NCBI GenBank assembly: GCA_017550165.1
Contig: JAFZQH010000029.1
Coordinates: forward strand, 62,001 to 126,000
Reading direction: 5' to 3'
Length of the DNA: 64,000 nt
DNA from: Lachnospiraceae bacterium
Lineage (GTDB): Bacteria > Bacillota > Clostridia > Lachnospirales > Lachnospiraceae
In this document: one piece after another, positions 49,545 to 59,700 of the stretch
Layout: each line of letters begins with the position of its first letter
Numbering within the stretch: position 1 is the first letter of the stretch
Program-made: the position numbers and the translations under genes
The notes under the pieces: generated by a model
Told to the model about the DNA's origin: nothing
The model's database searches: none
The model's input: the letters and a program-made list of their open reading frames with translations, nothing else

Positions 49545-50654
49545 TCAGCCCTCAAAGGGGAATCTGTAATCCAGCTTAAGCCTGTCGCGAAGCTCTATGA
49601 GTTCCTTCTGGACTGCGGTGCCAACAGGCACTCCCTTATCCTTGCGCTCCAGCCAGGAGAGGTATTCCTTCTCGCCGGCAGTGTAGATCCGCTCCTGTCC
49701 CGGAGCCTTCTGGGAGGAACGAAGGGCACGGCAGATGTCTCCGGCAGTCTTCTTGAAGGTCTCCTTACCCATGAATGCGTCGGGATCTATAACAAAGAAG
49801 AAATGTCCCAGATGGTACATCTGCGGGCCGCCGTCAGGAGCAACTCCGGTGAGAGCCTTCATAAACTGTCCTCCGGAAAGGGCTGCCGACAGTATCTCTA
49901 CAACCGCAGCATATCCGTATCCCTTATAGCCGCACATCTTATCCCCTGCTCCTCCCAAAGGAGCCAGGGCAGCCTCTCCGTCCACCAAAGCCTTGAGGAT
50001 TGCTTCACTGTCGGTCATCTCGGAACCGTCTCTTGCAATGACCATTCCGGCAGGTGTATCTTTTCCCTCACGGGCGTAATATTCGATCTTTCCTCTCTGT
50101 ACCGTGGAAGTAGCACAATCTATGCAGAAGGGGAATTCCTCATCCGTAGGAAGGGAGAATGTCAGGGGGTTGGTTCCCATCATGTTCTCCACACCGTAGG
50201 TGGGTGCGATAGAAGGTCTTGCGTTGGTTCCGGTAAGGCCTATCATTCCTTCCTTTGCAGCCATTCCGCTCCAATATCCGGCTATGCCGTAATGGGTGGA
50301 ATTCCTGATGGCACCACCTGCCATACCGTTCTTCTTCGCCTTCTCCAGAAGCATGGTCATCATCTTATGGCTGGCTACCATTCCCATGCCGTCGTGAGCA
50401 TCCATTACAACGGTGGTGGGAGTCTCCTTTAATATCTCGATCTCCGTTACCGGTTTTAAGGTTCCCTTTACAATCCTGTCGATGTAAATAGGCTTAAAGC
50501 GGTTGCAGCCGTGGCTTTCAATCCCTCTCCTGTCGGACTCCAGCAGTACGTCTGCACAAATTCTCGCGTCAGCCTCCGGGACTCCGTAAGCCTTGAATAC
50601 GTCGATCATAAAGTTGTTCATGGTCTCCCATGCTACATATGGTCTGGTTTCCAT
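49545..50654 (-). CDS. Ldh-family (malate/L-lactate type) NAD(P)-dependent oxidoreductase
   Basis: A 369-residue member of the malate/ureidoglycolate/L-sulfolactate dehydrogenase family (not the classical LDH/MDH). The catalytic His lies in NSTHYGIAGYW, and NARPSIAPTYG, the GTNPLTFSLPTDE block and DCATSTVQRGKIE are family signatures. It would reduce a 2-oxo acid or oxidise an L-2-hydroxy acid with NAD(P)H. The substrate is not decided. It lies 29 bases after the GLUG-repeat gene and 38 before the nucleotidase, all on the minus strand, but has no obvious functional link to either. No Rossmann motif is expected in this family. Confidence 0.88.
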   Translation of the reverse strand: METRPYVAWETMNNFMIDVFKAYGVPEADARICADVLLESDRRGIESHGCNRFKPIYIDRIVKGTLKPVTEIEILKETPTTVVMDAHDGMGMVASHKMMTMLLEKAKKNGMAGGAIRNSTHYGIAGYWSGMAAKEGMIGLTGTNARPSIAPTYGVENMMGTNPLTFSLPTDEEFPFCIDCATSTVQRGKIEYYAREGKDTPAGMVIARDGSEMTDSEAILKALVDGEAALAPLGGAGDKMCGYKGYGYAAVVEILSAALSGGQFMKALTGVAPDGGPQMYHLGHFFFVIDPDAFMGKETFKKTAGDICRALRSSQKAPGQERIYTAGEKEYLSWLERKDKGVPVGTAVQKELIELRDRLKLDYRFPFEG

Positions 50655-50683
50655 TTAAATTCCCTCCTGAATCATTGGTCGTT

Positions 50684-52774
50684 TTATTTCACTTTGATCT
50701 TTACGGTCACGGTTTTGGAGCCGGGTTTGTAGTTGGCGTCTCCGGCGGCGGTGACTTTGATCTTTGTTTTGTAGGTGGCTTTGGGAAGGTCTTTGGCAAT
50801 CGTTACCTTTCCACTTTTATTTTTTATGGTTATGTTCTCGTTGCCCTCGACTATTTCATATGTTACTTTTCCCCGTGCTTTCGTTACTTGCAGAACACTT
50901 GAAGCCACAAGCGTCTGTTTCTCTTTAGTCAGCTTATTATAGGATACGTTTGGCTTCTTTGCCTTTACCGAAAGGGGATTCTTAGCCTTGTTTATGGTAT
51001 AATCCGCCGTTGCCGTGCCGGAGTATCCCTTCTTAAGCTTCACCTTGATCGTATATGTACCGACGTTCTTACAACCCCTGGGATAGGTCACGGTGTAATT
51101 GCCGGTCTTGAGCTTCTTTCCTTTATACCTGACCGTAACCTTTGGCTTCTGTACCTTGCCGTTGTAGGTATAGCTTGTCTTGCTTAAGGTGACTGTGATA
51201 TCCGGCTCAGGTTTTACATCCTTATATGTTGCCGTAACCGTTACGGCCTTGGCAGGCATGGTAAATGATGTAGCGGCGGAACCTGCATCTGCAAATGCCA
51301 CTCCGTCACTTGTTATCCATTTGTCAAATTCTTTACCGGCCGGCGCATTGTCGGCCTTTATGGTAACCTTCGCGCCCGCTTCATACTCGCCGCTTCCCGT
51401 TCCGTTGTTAACTGTTACACCATAATAGGTGGGAACCGTCCAATTAGCTGAAACCGTCACATTATTTGCAGGCATGGTAAATGTGTACTTCCCGCCGCTT
51501 TGACTGACAAGCACATCTGTCCCGTCAGAAGCCTTTACGGTATACCCCAAAAAGGGAGCCCTATATCCTGCAGGTATACTGCCCGTACCGCTTAAGGTGA
51601 TCTCAGTACCTTTTTTGTAAGCGGTATAAGAACCTATCGTAGTTGCGTCAGCTGTGATTCCTTTCGGAAGCGAGATCAGAAAAGCCGGCATTGCACAGTC
51701 CGTGTATTCGTATGGATCTATACTGATCTTTGAGATATCATGTCTGTCAGCCTTTGATATGTCACTCCCAACACCAATGCCTTTTTCGGCGAGGGTGCCA
51801 TCAAGCATGCAGTTACAATAGTAGTTGTTTTCAAATACACTTTCATCAACAAAATACCAGCCCGCTACGGCACCTGATTCGTCACTGCTGTTTTCGGGAT
51901 CTGTATCATCAATATACCTCAGGGCGGGAATTGAAACACCTACGGAAAGACAATTTAAAACATTCCCGCGTCCAAGTCCCACAATGCCGCCAAAAGACGC
52001 GCTGGTGGTATGGTTTCCTTTAACGGTCATGGTTACTGAACTGGAGCAGTTGCTAATGGAAGTGCCCTCTATTTCATCTAGTTCATAATATCCTGCAATT
52101 CCGCCAAAGCTGCTACTGCCATTGTTAAGAGCGTGAAGAGCAACCGTATCTGTGACATGGCAATCAGAAATGTTATAATCTAATGCGTACCCTGCAATTC
52201 CACCGACTCTGGTAAAACCGGTTATCCGGGTATCTCTTATGGTGATATTCTTTATAACGTTAGGGAATCTGTCGTCACCATATACAACGCCAAAAAGTCC
52301 CAGATAGCCATCACCCAGATCATCGGTACCATCCTTGTAGACCCGTATCCCGCTAATGGTATGTCCTTTTCCGTCCAGGCTGCCAATGAAGGGATGGTAA
52401 TTATAAGGATTACCCGCCTCGGTGAATCCAATAGGTGTATAGTTGTTCTCCGTACTGGTCTCATCATCCCAGTCTGTAGTGTGGGAATACGTTATATCAG
52501 CGCCAAGTTCATAGTAATCTCCATAGCTTTGGTCGTTGTTGACGCGTCGTGCAAGATGATCAAGACCGGCTGTATCGGTAATAAGATACGGATGTTCTTT
52601 GGATCCGTCCCTTCCGGCAGTTCCTCCCCAGACGTCCCTTCCTGTCTCATCTATGTATTCCTCTCCTGCCGCATACACCACCAAACTCAGGCCCGGCAGG
52701 GGCGCTATCCCTGTAGTCAGCGCCATTGTCAACGCAAAAGTTAAAACCTTTTTTAATAAACTCTCCTTTTTCAT
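50684..52774 (-). CDS. secreted GLUG-repeat protein with bacterial repeat and MBG domains
   Basis: A 696-residue exported protein. Signal peptide 1-35, cut near VVYAAG. The first half (about 50-330) is a parallel beta-solenoid with GLUG-type repeats (FIGSLDGKGHTISGIRV, VGGIAGYALDYNISDCHV, FGGIAGYYELDEI, FGGIVGLGRGNVLNC). Two bacterial repeat/InlB-B-type modules follow (about 385-520; KITFTMPANNVTVSANW-like strand ends), then MBG-like Ig domains to the end. There is no LPxTG or C-terminal anchor; the protein ends KIKVK. It starts 22 bases after the end of the response regulator gene, so it is probably the target or effector gene of the signalling operon. Confidence 0.8.
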   Translation of the reverse strand: MKKESLLKKVLTFALTMALTTGIAPLPGLSLVVYAAGEEYIDETGRDVWGGTAGRDGSKEHPYLITDTAGLDHLARRVNNDQSYGDYYELGADITYSHTTDWDDETSTENNYTPIGFTEAGNPYNYHPFIGSLDGKGHTISGIRVYKDGTDDLGDGYLGLFGVVYGDDRFPNVIKNITIRDTRITGFTRVGGIAGYALDYNISDCHVTDTVALHALNNGSSSFGGIAGYYELDEIEGTSISNCSSSVTMTVKGNHTTSASFGGIVGLGRGNVLNCLSVGVSIPALRYIDDTDPENSSDESGAVAGWYFVDESVFENNYYCNCMLDGTLAEKGIGVGSDISKADRHDISKISIDPYEYTDCAMPAFLISLPKGITADATTIGSYTAYKKGTEITLSGTGSIPAGYRAPFLGYTVKASDGTDVLVSQSGGKYTFTMPANNVTVSANWTVPTYYGVTVNNGTGSGEYEAGAKVTIKADNAPAGKEFDKWITSDGVAFADAGSAATSFTMPAKAVTVTATYKDVKPEPDITVTLSKTSYTYNGKVQKPKVTVRYKGKKLKTGNYTVTYPRGCKNVGTYTIKVKLKKGYSGTATADYTINKAKNPLSVKAKKPNVSYNKLTKEKQTLVASSVLQVTKARGKVTYEIVEGNENITIKNKSGKVTIAKDLPKATYKTKIKVTAAGDANYKPGSKTVTVKIKVK

Positions 52775-52795
52775 TGATCGTCCCCCGTTTTAGAT

Positions 52796-53572
52796 TTAGT
52801 ATGTTCTCTTTTTGAAGAATTCGTCCAGCTTAGCCAGCAGGCCCTGCTTGTCAATTGTTTTAAGCAGGTAGTCCGCGGGCTTTAAACCTACTACCGACAG
52901 GACGGACTCCTTGTCCCCGTGGCCTGTCAGGAACATTACCGGGACCTGGCCGGTCTCCGAGTCATTCCTGAGCATCTCAAGGACCTGAGGACCATTTGCG
53001 ATGGGCATCTCATAATCCAACAGCACCAGATCGGCCTTGTTTTTTGCCAGGAAGCTTATGGCCTGTACTCCGTTGGACGCCATGCCCACGTGATAGTCAT
53101 TCTTAAGCCACTCATATACAGTACGCATATAGGTAATATCATCATCAACGATAAGGACCGTCTTCTTGCGGTTCTCTCCGGTGTTCTCCTCCATATATTT
53201 CTGGATGGCCTTGGTCAGGTTATCCATGACAAGGGGGCGCTTGAACCATTCCAGCACCAGATGCTCCTGAATGGTCTTGGAAACCAGATCGTGCTCCACC
53301 TCGTCCCCTATAAGGATGATCTTGCGGTCCAAGTCGTCTGCCAGGTCTTTTAGATATACAAGGGTCTCCGTCATATCCTCCAGGTCTTCGCTCATAAACA
53401 GGATAATAAGCTCTATCTTCTGGCGAAACCTTTCTATATCCTTGATCTCTCCACGGGAAAACTCCACATCCATATCACTCGCTTCAAGCTTCGATACCAG
53501 GCTCTTGGCAAGGAAACTCTCCGTGGAACATACAACTAAAACTTTCCCCCGATTAAGAAATGTATTGCTCAT
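52796..53572 (-). CDS. pseudoREC-REC two-domain response regulator (1)
   Basis: A 258-residue protein with two receiver-like halves and no output domain. Residues about 10-125 have REC-like strands but no phosphoacceptor Asp. Residues about 136-255 are a real REC domain: acidic pocket VDDD (142-145), phosphoacceptor D186 in LVLLDYEMP, Thr in FLTGHGDKES and Lys in LLKTI. It is a close paralogue of the protein at 55954 and lies 18 bases after the HD-GYP gene and 22 before the GLUG-repeat gene. It probably relays phosphate or acts by protein contact on the HD-GYP enzyme, since no DNA-binding part is present. Confidence 0.85.
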   Translation of the reverse strand: MSNTFLNRGKVLVVCSTESFLAKSLVSKLEASDMDVEFSRGEIKDIERFRQKIELIILFMSEDLEDMTETLVYLKDLADDLDRKIILIGDEVEHDLVSKTIQEHLVLEWFKRPLVMDNLTKAIQKYMEENTGENRKKTVLIVDDDITYMRTVYEWLKNDYHVGMASNGVQAISFLAKNKADLVLLDYEMPIANGPQVLEMLRNDSETGQVPVMFLTGHGDKESVLSVVGLKPADYLLKTIDKQGLLAKLDEFFKKRTY

Positions 53573-53589
53573 TTTGTCCTCCTAAAAAA

Positions 53590-55950
53590 CTAGAATACCC
53601 GGATGTCCGTCAGGGCCACCTGGTCGCCGGTGAGGGCGGCGTATACTGCCTCGGGCTTGTCCGTAACGGTTATGGTGTCTTCGATGTTAACCCCCAGGTT
53701 CTCCGTAGTCAACAATATTTTACCACTTTTCTTCCTGAAACGTATCTCACATTCAATACCTTTTTTGCAGGTTTCCTTCCAGGAGTTCCAGCCCGGGAAG
53801 GTCTCATCCCTTTTCATCTTAAATGAATTCTCTGCGCCTTCGCTGCCCTCTTCTATCTCTCCGTTAAGCTTGATAAGGGCATATTCCCGGTAACCCTCTC
53901 CGCCGACTGTCCCATCGCCGGAATAGAAAATGACTACGTAGGGACAGTGCCATACCAGGTCCGCCGAGGGCAGTGAGACCGCATGAAACCTGATACGGGT
54001 CCGTTCTCCGATCCTGACGCCTTCCGTAGCCCCGGAACGGGTTCGGTCTATCTGAATGTTCCTGATATCGGACTCTATGTGGTCGATGTAGCTGATCTCT
54101 TCGGCTATCCTGGGGATGTCACCGAGAGCAAATGATTCTCCCGTGGGCTCTACAGTGATATCGGCCAGTTCACAGTGCTCCCCTGTAAGGGCTATGCAGA
54201 CTCCCGTTGATCCTCCCGGAAGGGCCACAATAACTGTCTTTGCGTAATCGGGCCCCGTCATGGTCATCTTCACATGATCCCCGTAACGGCCCGACGTGAT
54301 CTCATAGACAGCCCCCTCCCTATCACCCCGGGACGGTACTTCAAGGGGCGTTTCCTTCATATTCCTTGCAGCAGTTATGATGCTGTGTTCATCAAACCAG
54401 ACCTCTCCATACTCGACATATCGGTAGGCCTCTATGGATTTGGGGTTCTCGTGCACTCTCCGGTCGTAGGAATCAAAGAGGATAACAGCCGGTCCCGTAA
54501 ATCCGTGATCGTCATGCTTGCATAACTCTGCCTCAAAACGTATCTTCTTGATCTCCTCCTCCACGGGAATTCCCGCAGAGATGCTGCTCCTGTACTCTTC
54601 ACAGGACAGGCTCTTTTCCAGTTCGGCTATTACCCTTTGGCTGGTCTCTCCTTCAGAGTCAATGATCTTCACCATGATATCGGCAAACTCAGGATCAAAG
54701 GTCTCACCGGCCCCTTTGACAAATGCTTCCCTTGCCACATACACCGGCCGGGCCTCACGATATCTCTTCCTTGTGGTCATGGTAACATACGCATCCGCCA
54801 CGGCCACGATCCTGGCGATCTCAGGGATCTCCTCCCCCTTAAGGCCTTCGGGATAGCCCGAGCCGTCATACCTCTCATGGCTGTAATGGGCTCCCTGACG
54901 GAGATAGGGATACTCACTTATACTTGACAATATCTCATCACCGATCAGGGGCTTCTTTCTCATGGCATCATAATCCCATTTGTCCGGATCGGCCTCATTT
55001 TTGATAACCTTGTCGGGAACACCGATCATTCCCACATCATGAAGGAGGGCTGCATAGTAGGCCTTCTGGCATTCATCCTCGTCCTTGCCTGCCATCTCCG
55101 CTATCTTTTTGGCATATTCGGCTATCCGAACGGAATTGCCCTTAGTAAAGTCATCTTTTTTCTCAACCGCGGATACAAAAGCAGTGGCCGTCTGGTCAAA
55201 GAGCCGGCGCATCCTCTCACGCTCGCCTATCATGTTCTGTATCTCAATCTCATGGGCATGCAGGACTTCATTATTGATGTCCATGTAGGTAAATATGTAA
55301 AGGGATACAGACACCAGCACCATAGCCATATTCACTATGGACAGTCCGTAGGAGAATATCTGAACTATCCCGCAAAGAATGGGCACAAAAATGTAGAGCA
55401 TGAGGGAGATAAATATCAACCTGCTGAACACCCGGCGATACTGCCAGATGACTATGAACTGTATAAGGGGGCAAATGAGGGGTATGGCATAAGCTATAAG
55501 AAATCCCGGTCCCCTGTGGTAGACGTTGTTCTCGTCAAAATAATAGAATAGATTGGTATATGATGAGACACATACCAGGAACATTCCCACAACGGATATC
55601 AGGCTGACTGCCTTCAACCTCAGGGGCAGTTTGGTCATCTCCCCCTCGTTATTCAGCCAGTCCATCAGATAAAGGTTAAAGGCAAAGACTATCCCGGAGG
55701 TCAGGAAGAATACCATGAAATTGGATAACCTCACCATAAAATGTCCCGTATCACTTATGTCTCCGGAATAAATGTAAGCCAGCCTGTCGAAAAAGAGCAG
55801 AAACGTAGCCACAAGCTCCATATTTATCAGGATCCACTTCCTCCGGGCGGGGAGGAATTTGGTGATAAGAAGGAGCACTGCCATGATAAGGCAGATGGCG
55901 CACAGAGCCAGCATGATATTCAGTTGATGGGCCCTGATCAGTTCAAACAT
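53590..55950 (-). CDS. membrane HD-GYP phosphodiesterase with novel C-terminal beta module
   Basis: A 786-residue protein. The first ~225 residues contain about seven membrane segments, a sensor-like region of the 7TM type. Residues about 250-430 are an HD-GYP domain: HD motif HDVG (304-307), HYSHERYDGSGYPEGLKGEE with GYP at 365-367, and IVAVADAYVTMTT. These enzymes degrade c-di-GMP. The last ~330 residues are rich in beta strands (AEVWFDEHSIIT-like and EVPSRGDREGAVYEI) and resemble a carbohydrate-binding sandwich, but I cannot name a family; if cytoplasmic, its position is odd. It lies 4 bases after the second pseudoREC-REC gene and 18 before the first, so the three are cotranscribed. Confidence 0.85.
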   Translation of the reverse strand: MFELIRAHQLNIMLALCAICLIMAVLLLITKFLPARRKWILINMELVATFLLFFDRLAYIYSGDISDTGHFMVRLSNFMVFFLTSGIVFAFNLYLMDWLNNEGEMTKLPLRLKAVSLISVVGMFLVCVSSYTNLFYYFDENNVYHRGPGFLIAYAIPLICPLIQFIVIWQYRRVFSRLIFISLMLYIFVPILCGIVQIFSYGLSIVNMAMVLVSVSLYIFTYMDINNEVLHAHEIEIQNMIGERERMRRLFDQTATAFVSAVEKKDDFTKGNSVRIAEYAKKIAEMAGKDEDECQKAYYAALLHDVGMIGVPDKVIKNEADPDKWDYDAMRKKPLIGDEILSSISEYPYLRQGAHYSHERYDGSGYPEGLKGEEIPEIARIVAVADAYVTMTTRKRYREARPVYVAREAFVKGAGETFDPEFADIMVKIIDSEGETSQRVIAELEKSLSCEEYRSSISAGIPVEEEIKKIRFEAELCKHDDHGFTGPAVILFDSYDRRVHENPKSIEAYRYVEYGEVWFDEHSIITAARNMKETPLEVPSRGDREGAVYEITSGRYGDHVKMTMTGPDYAKTVIVALPGGSTGVCIALTGEHCELADITVEPTGESFALGDIPRIAEEISYIDHIESDIRNIQIDRTRSGATEGVRIGERTRIRFHAVSLPSADLVWHCPYVVIFYSGDGTVGGEGYREYALIKLNGEIEEGSEGAENSFKMKRDETFPGWNSWKETCKKGIECEIRFRKKSGKILLTTENLGVNIEDTITVTDKPEAVYAALTGDQVALTDIRVF

Positions 55951-55953
55951 TAA

Positions 55954-56724
55954 CTATTCTCCCGGTTTCTTGTGTAAAATAAAATACTCCTGCAGCTTCT
56001 CAAGTAATTCCTGCTTGGTTATGTTCTTAAGGAAGTAACCCTCCGGCCGAAGGGCTACCACCTGCATTACGCTTTCCTTGTCCCCTTTTCCCGTAAGAAA
56101 CATTACGGGGATGTCCTTTGTATCCGGCTCGGATCTTAACATCTCAAGGACACGGGGTCCGCTGGTTACAGGCATCTCATGATCTAAGAGGATCAGGTCT
56201 GCCTTGTTCTTTCCCAGCCATTTGATAGCCTGCATTCCAGAGTTGGCCATGGCCACCTTATAGGTGCCTTTAAGCCATTCCCTGACCAGTCCCAGAAACT
56301 GCGGATCGTCGTCCACCACCAGAATGGTCTTCTTGAACTCTCCCGATTCCACCTTCCGGAAATATTCAACGATGGTAGAGGCATACACCGCATTGTCCAC
56401 CGGCCTTGAAAATGTCTTGTAGAGAAGGTCCCCGGGAATATTCTTGACGACATTATCAATATCACCCTGCTCCCCTATGATGATCATCTGGGCATTCTTC
56501 TCATCCAGAGTATCCGTTAAAAAATGCAGGACCTCGCTGTCCGGAATATCGTTCTCATCCATAAAGAAGGTAACCAGAGGAACCGTTCCTATCTTCGCAT
56601 TGATAGCGTTAACGTTACAGGGGACATACTCGCACGTTACCCCTGCGTCATTAACCTTTTTTATCAATACCCGGGCGATAAATGTTTCCTTTTCTGCGAT
56701 AAAGATCATTCTTTCATCCGCCAT
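55954..56724 (-). CDS. pseudoREC-REC two-domain response regulator (2)
   Basis: A 256-residue paralogue of the protein at 52796, with the same plan. The N-terminal half (about 1-120) is REC-like without phosphoacceptor Asp. The C-terminal half (about 132-250) is a REC domain with acidic pocket VDDD (137-140), phosphoacceptor D181 in LILLDHEMP, Thr in FLTGKGD and Lys in YFLKNI. It begins 20 bases after the hybrid kinase gene and 4 bases before the HD-GYP gene. The two paralogues thus flank the HD-GYP gene, an arrangement that suggests a two-step relay from the hybrid kinase. Confidence 0.85.
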   Translation of the reverse strand: MADERMIFIAEKETFIARVLIKKVNDAGVTCEYVPCNVNAINAKIGTVPLVTFFMDENDIPDSEVLHFLTDTLDEKNAQMIIIGEQGDIDNVVKNIPGDLLYKTFSRPVDNAVYASTIVEYFRKVESGEFKKTILVVDDDPQFLGLVREWLKGTYKVAMANSGMQAIKWLGKNKADLILLDHEMPVTSGPRVLEMLRSEPDTKDIPVMFLTGKGDKESVMQVVALRPEGYFLKNITKQELLEKLQEYFILHKKPGE

Positions 56725-56744
56725 TTCTTATCTCCTTTCAACGA

Positions 56745-59700
56745 CTATCCGCTAATCAGGGCTTCCATTCCATCCCAGTCAAAGAGCTTTAAGAGCTTCT
56801 TCAACTCAGTAACCTTCTTAGCGTCCTCTTCGGGCAATTTATATTCAGATAACTGATCTAAGATCATTTCCACGGAATCATAATCCATCTGCGGCACAAC
56901 ATCCTTCAAGGCCTCATAAGCACCCATGAGTTCATCCTCGGGGATGTCCTCCTTGCCCTCATCCGAAGCTGATTCTTCCAGGCGGGAAAGCTTATCCTTA
57001 AATGACCTGTAGTCCGCCAGGAATTCGTCGGCATGGGCATCGATAAATTCCCGGTCTCCCGCGTTGCCGGCGTTCTCCAGCTTCTGGGCAAGTTCCGAAA
57101 GGGCCTTGGCGCCTATTATCCTTGCGGAGGTCTTCAGGGCGTGGACCTTGATGGTGTAAAGCCTGATGTTATCAGTGTCATATGCTTCCTCAACTACCTT
57201 TGCATTGCCGTCGATGGTCTCATAGAACATCTGCAGCGAGAATATGTAGTTGGATATTCCTCCTGAGCTTTCGATACCGTCGTCTACGGATATCTCCGGG
57301 ATCTCTCTTACCCAGTTCATTTCCTCCGGCAGCTCCGTTAAGTCTTCCACCGCATCTGCCTGTTCCGGCTTGAACATCATTTCCTCCGGGATATGGAGCA
57401 TAATGGTCTTCTCCAGGGTAAGGGTATCAACGGGCTTTGACAGATAACCGTTAAAGCCTCTCTCTTTGTAGAAGTCTTCTCCGGCAGATGCATTGGCGGT
57501 CAGGGCGTAGACCGGCAGATCCGGCTCAAACTCACGGATCTTGGCCACTGTCTCCAATCCGTCCATACCGGGCATCATGTGGTCAAGGAGGACAACGTGG
57601 AACTTGTTGTTGCGAACCAGCTCCAGGCATTCCTCTCCACTCTCGGCGGTGGTGACGAAGACCTTGGTCCCCTTAAGGAGCCCCCTCATAACGTTTAAGT
57701 TCATGGGGTTATCGTCAACCACCAGAACATCGGCGTCAGGAGCTATAAACTGCGGGATGTAGGGTCCCTTGTTGGAATCATCATGCTCGATGAAGACTCC
57801 CATGGGAGCAGGGTCGATGATCTTCTGATCCACGGTAAGGATGAACTCCGATCCTTCACCGTAGACGCTTTCAACCTTAAGCTCTCCGCCCATCATCTGG
57901 GCAAATCTCCTGGAGATGTCCAGCCCCAGGCCGGTTCCCTGAATAGCTGAATTCTTCTCCTCGTCAAGCCTCTCATAGGCCGTAAAGAGCTTATCCATGT
58001 CTTCTTCCTTGATACCCATTCCGGTATCCTTAACGGAGAAGAGGAGCTTGGCGGTATCATTATCTCTCTCGGTCATGGAAACATAAAGGGCAAATCCGCC
58101 GATACTGGTGTATTTAACGGCATTGGTCAAGAGGTTTAAGACCACCTGCTTGATCTTACCCACATCTCCGTAGAGACGCTGCGGAAGGATCTCATCTATT
58201 ATAACATCAAATGTTAATTCTTTCTGGGTACTTCTGACCCTTATCATGGCAACGATGGAGCGGAGCATTTCCGCCACATCATATTCCTGCTCCACAAGAT
58301 GCATCTTGCCCGATTCGATCTTGGACATGTCAAGCAGGTCATTGATGAGGCCCAGCAGGGACTCCGACGCATTTTTAATGTCAAAGGCATAGTTCATCAT
58401 GGACATGAAGTAGCCCTTGGGCACGCCGGTGGCATCTTCTCTTAATATCATCTCATCCATACCCATTATGGTGTTGATAGGGGTACGGATCTCGTGGGAT
58501 ATATTTGCAAGGAATTTGGTCTTGGCTTCGTTGGACCTCTCAGCCTCTTCCTTGGCCATTCGGATCTCTTCGTACTGCCTGTGGATGACCGTGGATTTTA
58601 AGAAGCGCCATACGGCAAATGCTACTACTGCAGCCAGCAACAGGATCAGCAGGATCCTGACTATTGGAAGTTCCAGTATCTTGGGCTTTTTCACCAGGGA
58701 AAATGCCTTGTCCGACAAGACATCGGTTCCGTTGCTTCCCAGGACCTGAATATGAAGGGTATAATCCCCGTAGCGGAGCCCTGTATATTCAAGAGTGGTC
58801 AGCTTGTCCTTATATACGGTAACTCCGGTATCCTCACTGCCCTCCAGAAAGACCCGGATCATGGGATTGGAGTTGGTATAGTCCATAACTGCCGGAGTGA
58901 TCTTGATCCTTCCTTCGGAATCCGGGATATTATATACTCCCTTCTCGTCGGGATATATCCTCTCATCATCGCAATAGAGGGATGTCAGGGAGGTCTTTAA
59001 TCCCGTGCTGTCGTCAAAGAACCTGTTGATATTAACCCCCATTACTCCCTGGCGGCCGGCTATATAGAGGTAGCCCCTCTCTCCCTCCGCACTGAAGGAA
59101 TTACCCGTTACAGGATAAGGCAGCGCCCCTGTTACGGTAAACAGCTTGAAATCCTTAACCGAATCAGCCAGTAGTTCATCTGCCTTGACCAAATAGACTC
59201 CGTAGGAAGACAGGATACATATATTGTCTCCGGAGCCATAATAAATATCGTAGTTGTTATTGTAGGGGAAGGATCTTACTTCCGTAATGGTCCCGTTCTT
59301 TAAATACTGCAGGGAGTTGGATGTGATGATCCAGTATAGGCCTCGGCCCTTATCCTCCTTGATACGCATGACAACATCACTTGTAAGGCCTTCATCCCTT
59401 CCCAGCCTGGTTACGGAAAAGCCACCTATCTCATATATTCCGTCACCATCGGTTCCCACATAGATCTTCCCGTTGGGGCCTTCCTCTATGGTCAGGATGG
59501 TGGTGTTCTTCATTCCCTCTTCCTTGCCTATTATCCTGTAAATCTCTCCATCCCGGATAATGACCACACCGCTGTTAGTTCCCACCACTATGCTGCCGTC
59601 CGAGAACCGGGATATGCATCTGATCTCATTATCAGGCATTCCCTCCGACGTGGTATATGTCTTCATCTTACCGTCGGGGCTTAGGCATACAAGCCCTTTT

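Noticed and set aside
49437-50432. Plus-strand frame of about 331 codons
   Set aside because: Antisense to the Ldh-family and nucleotidase genes; no motif and unlikely composition.
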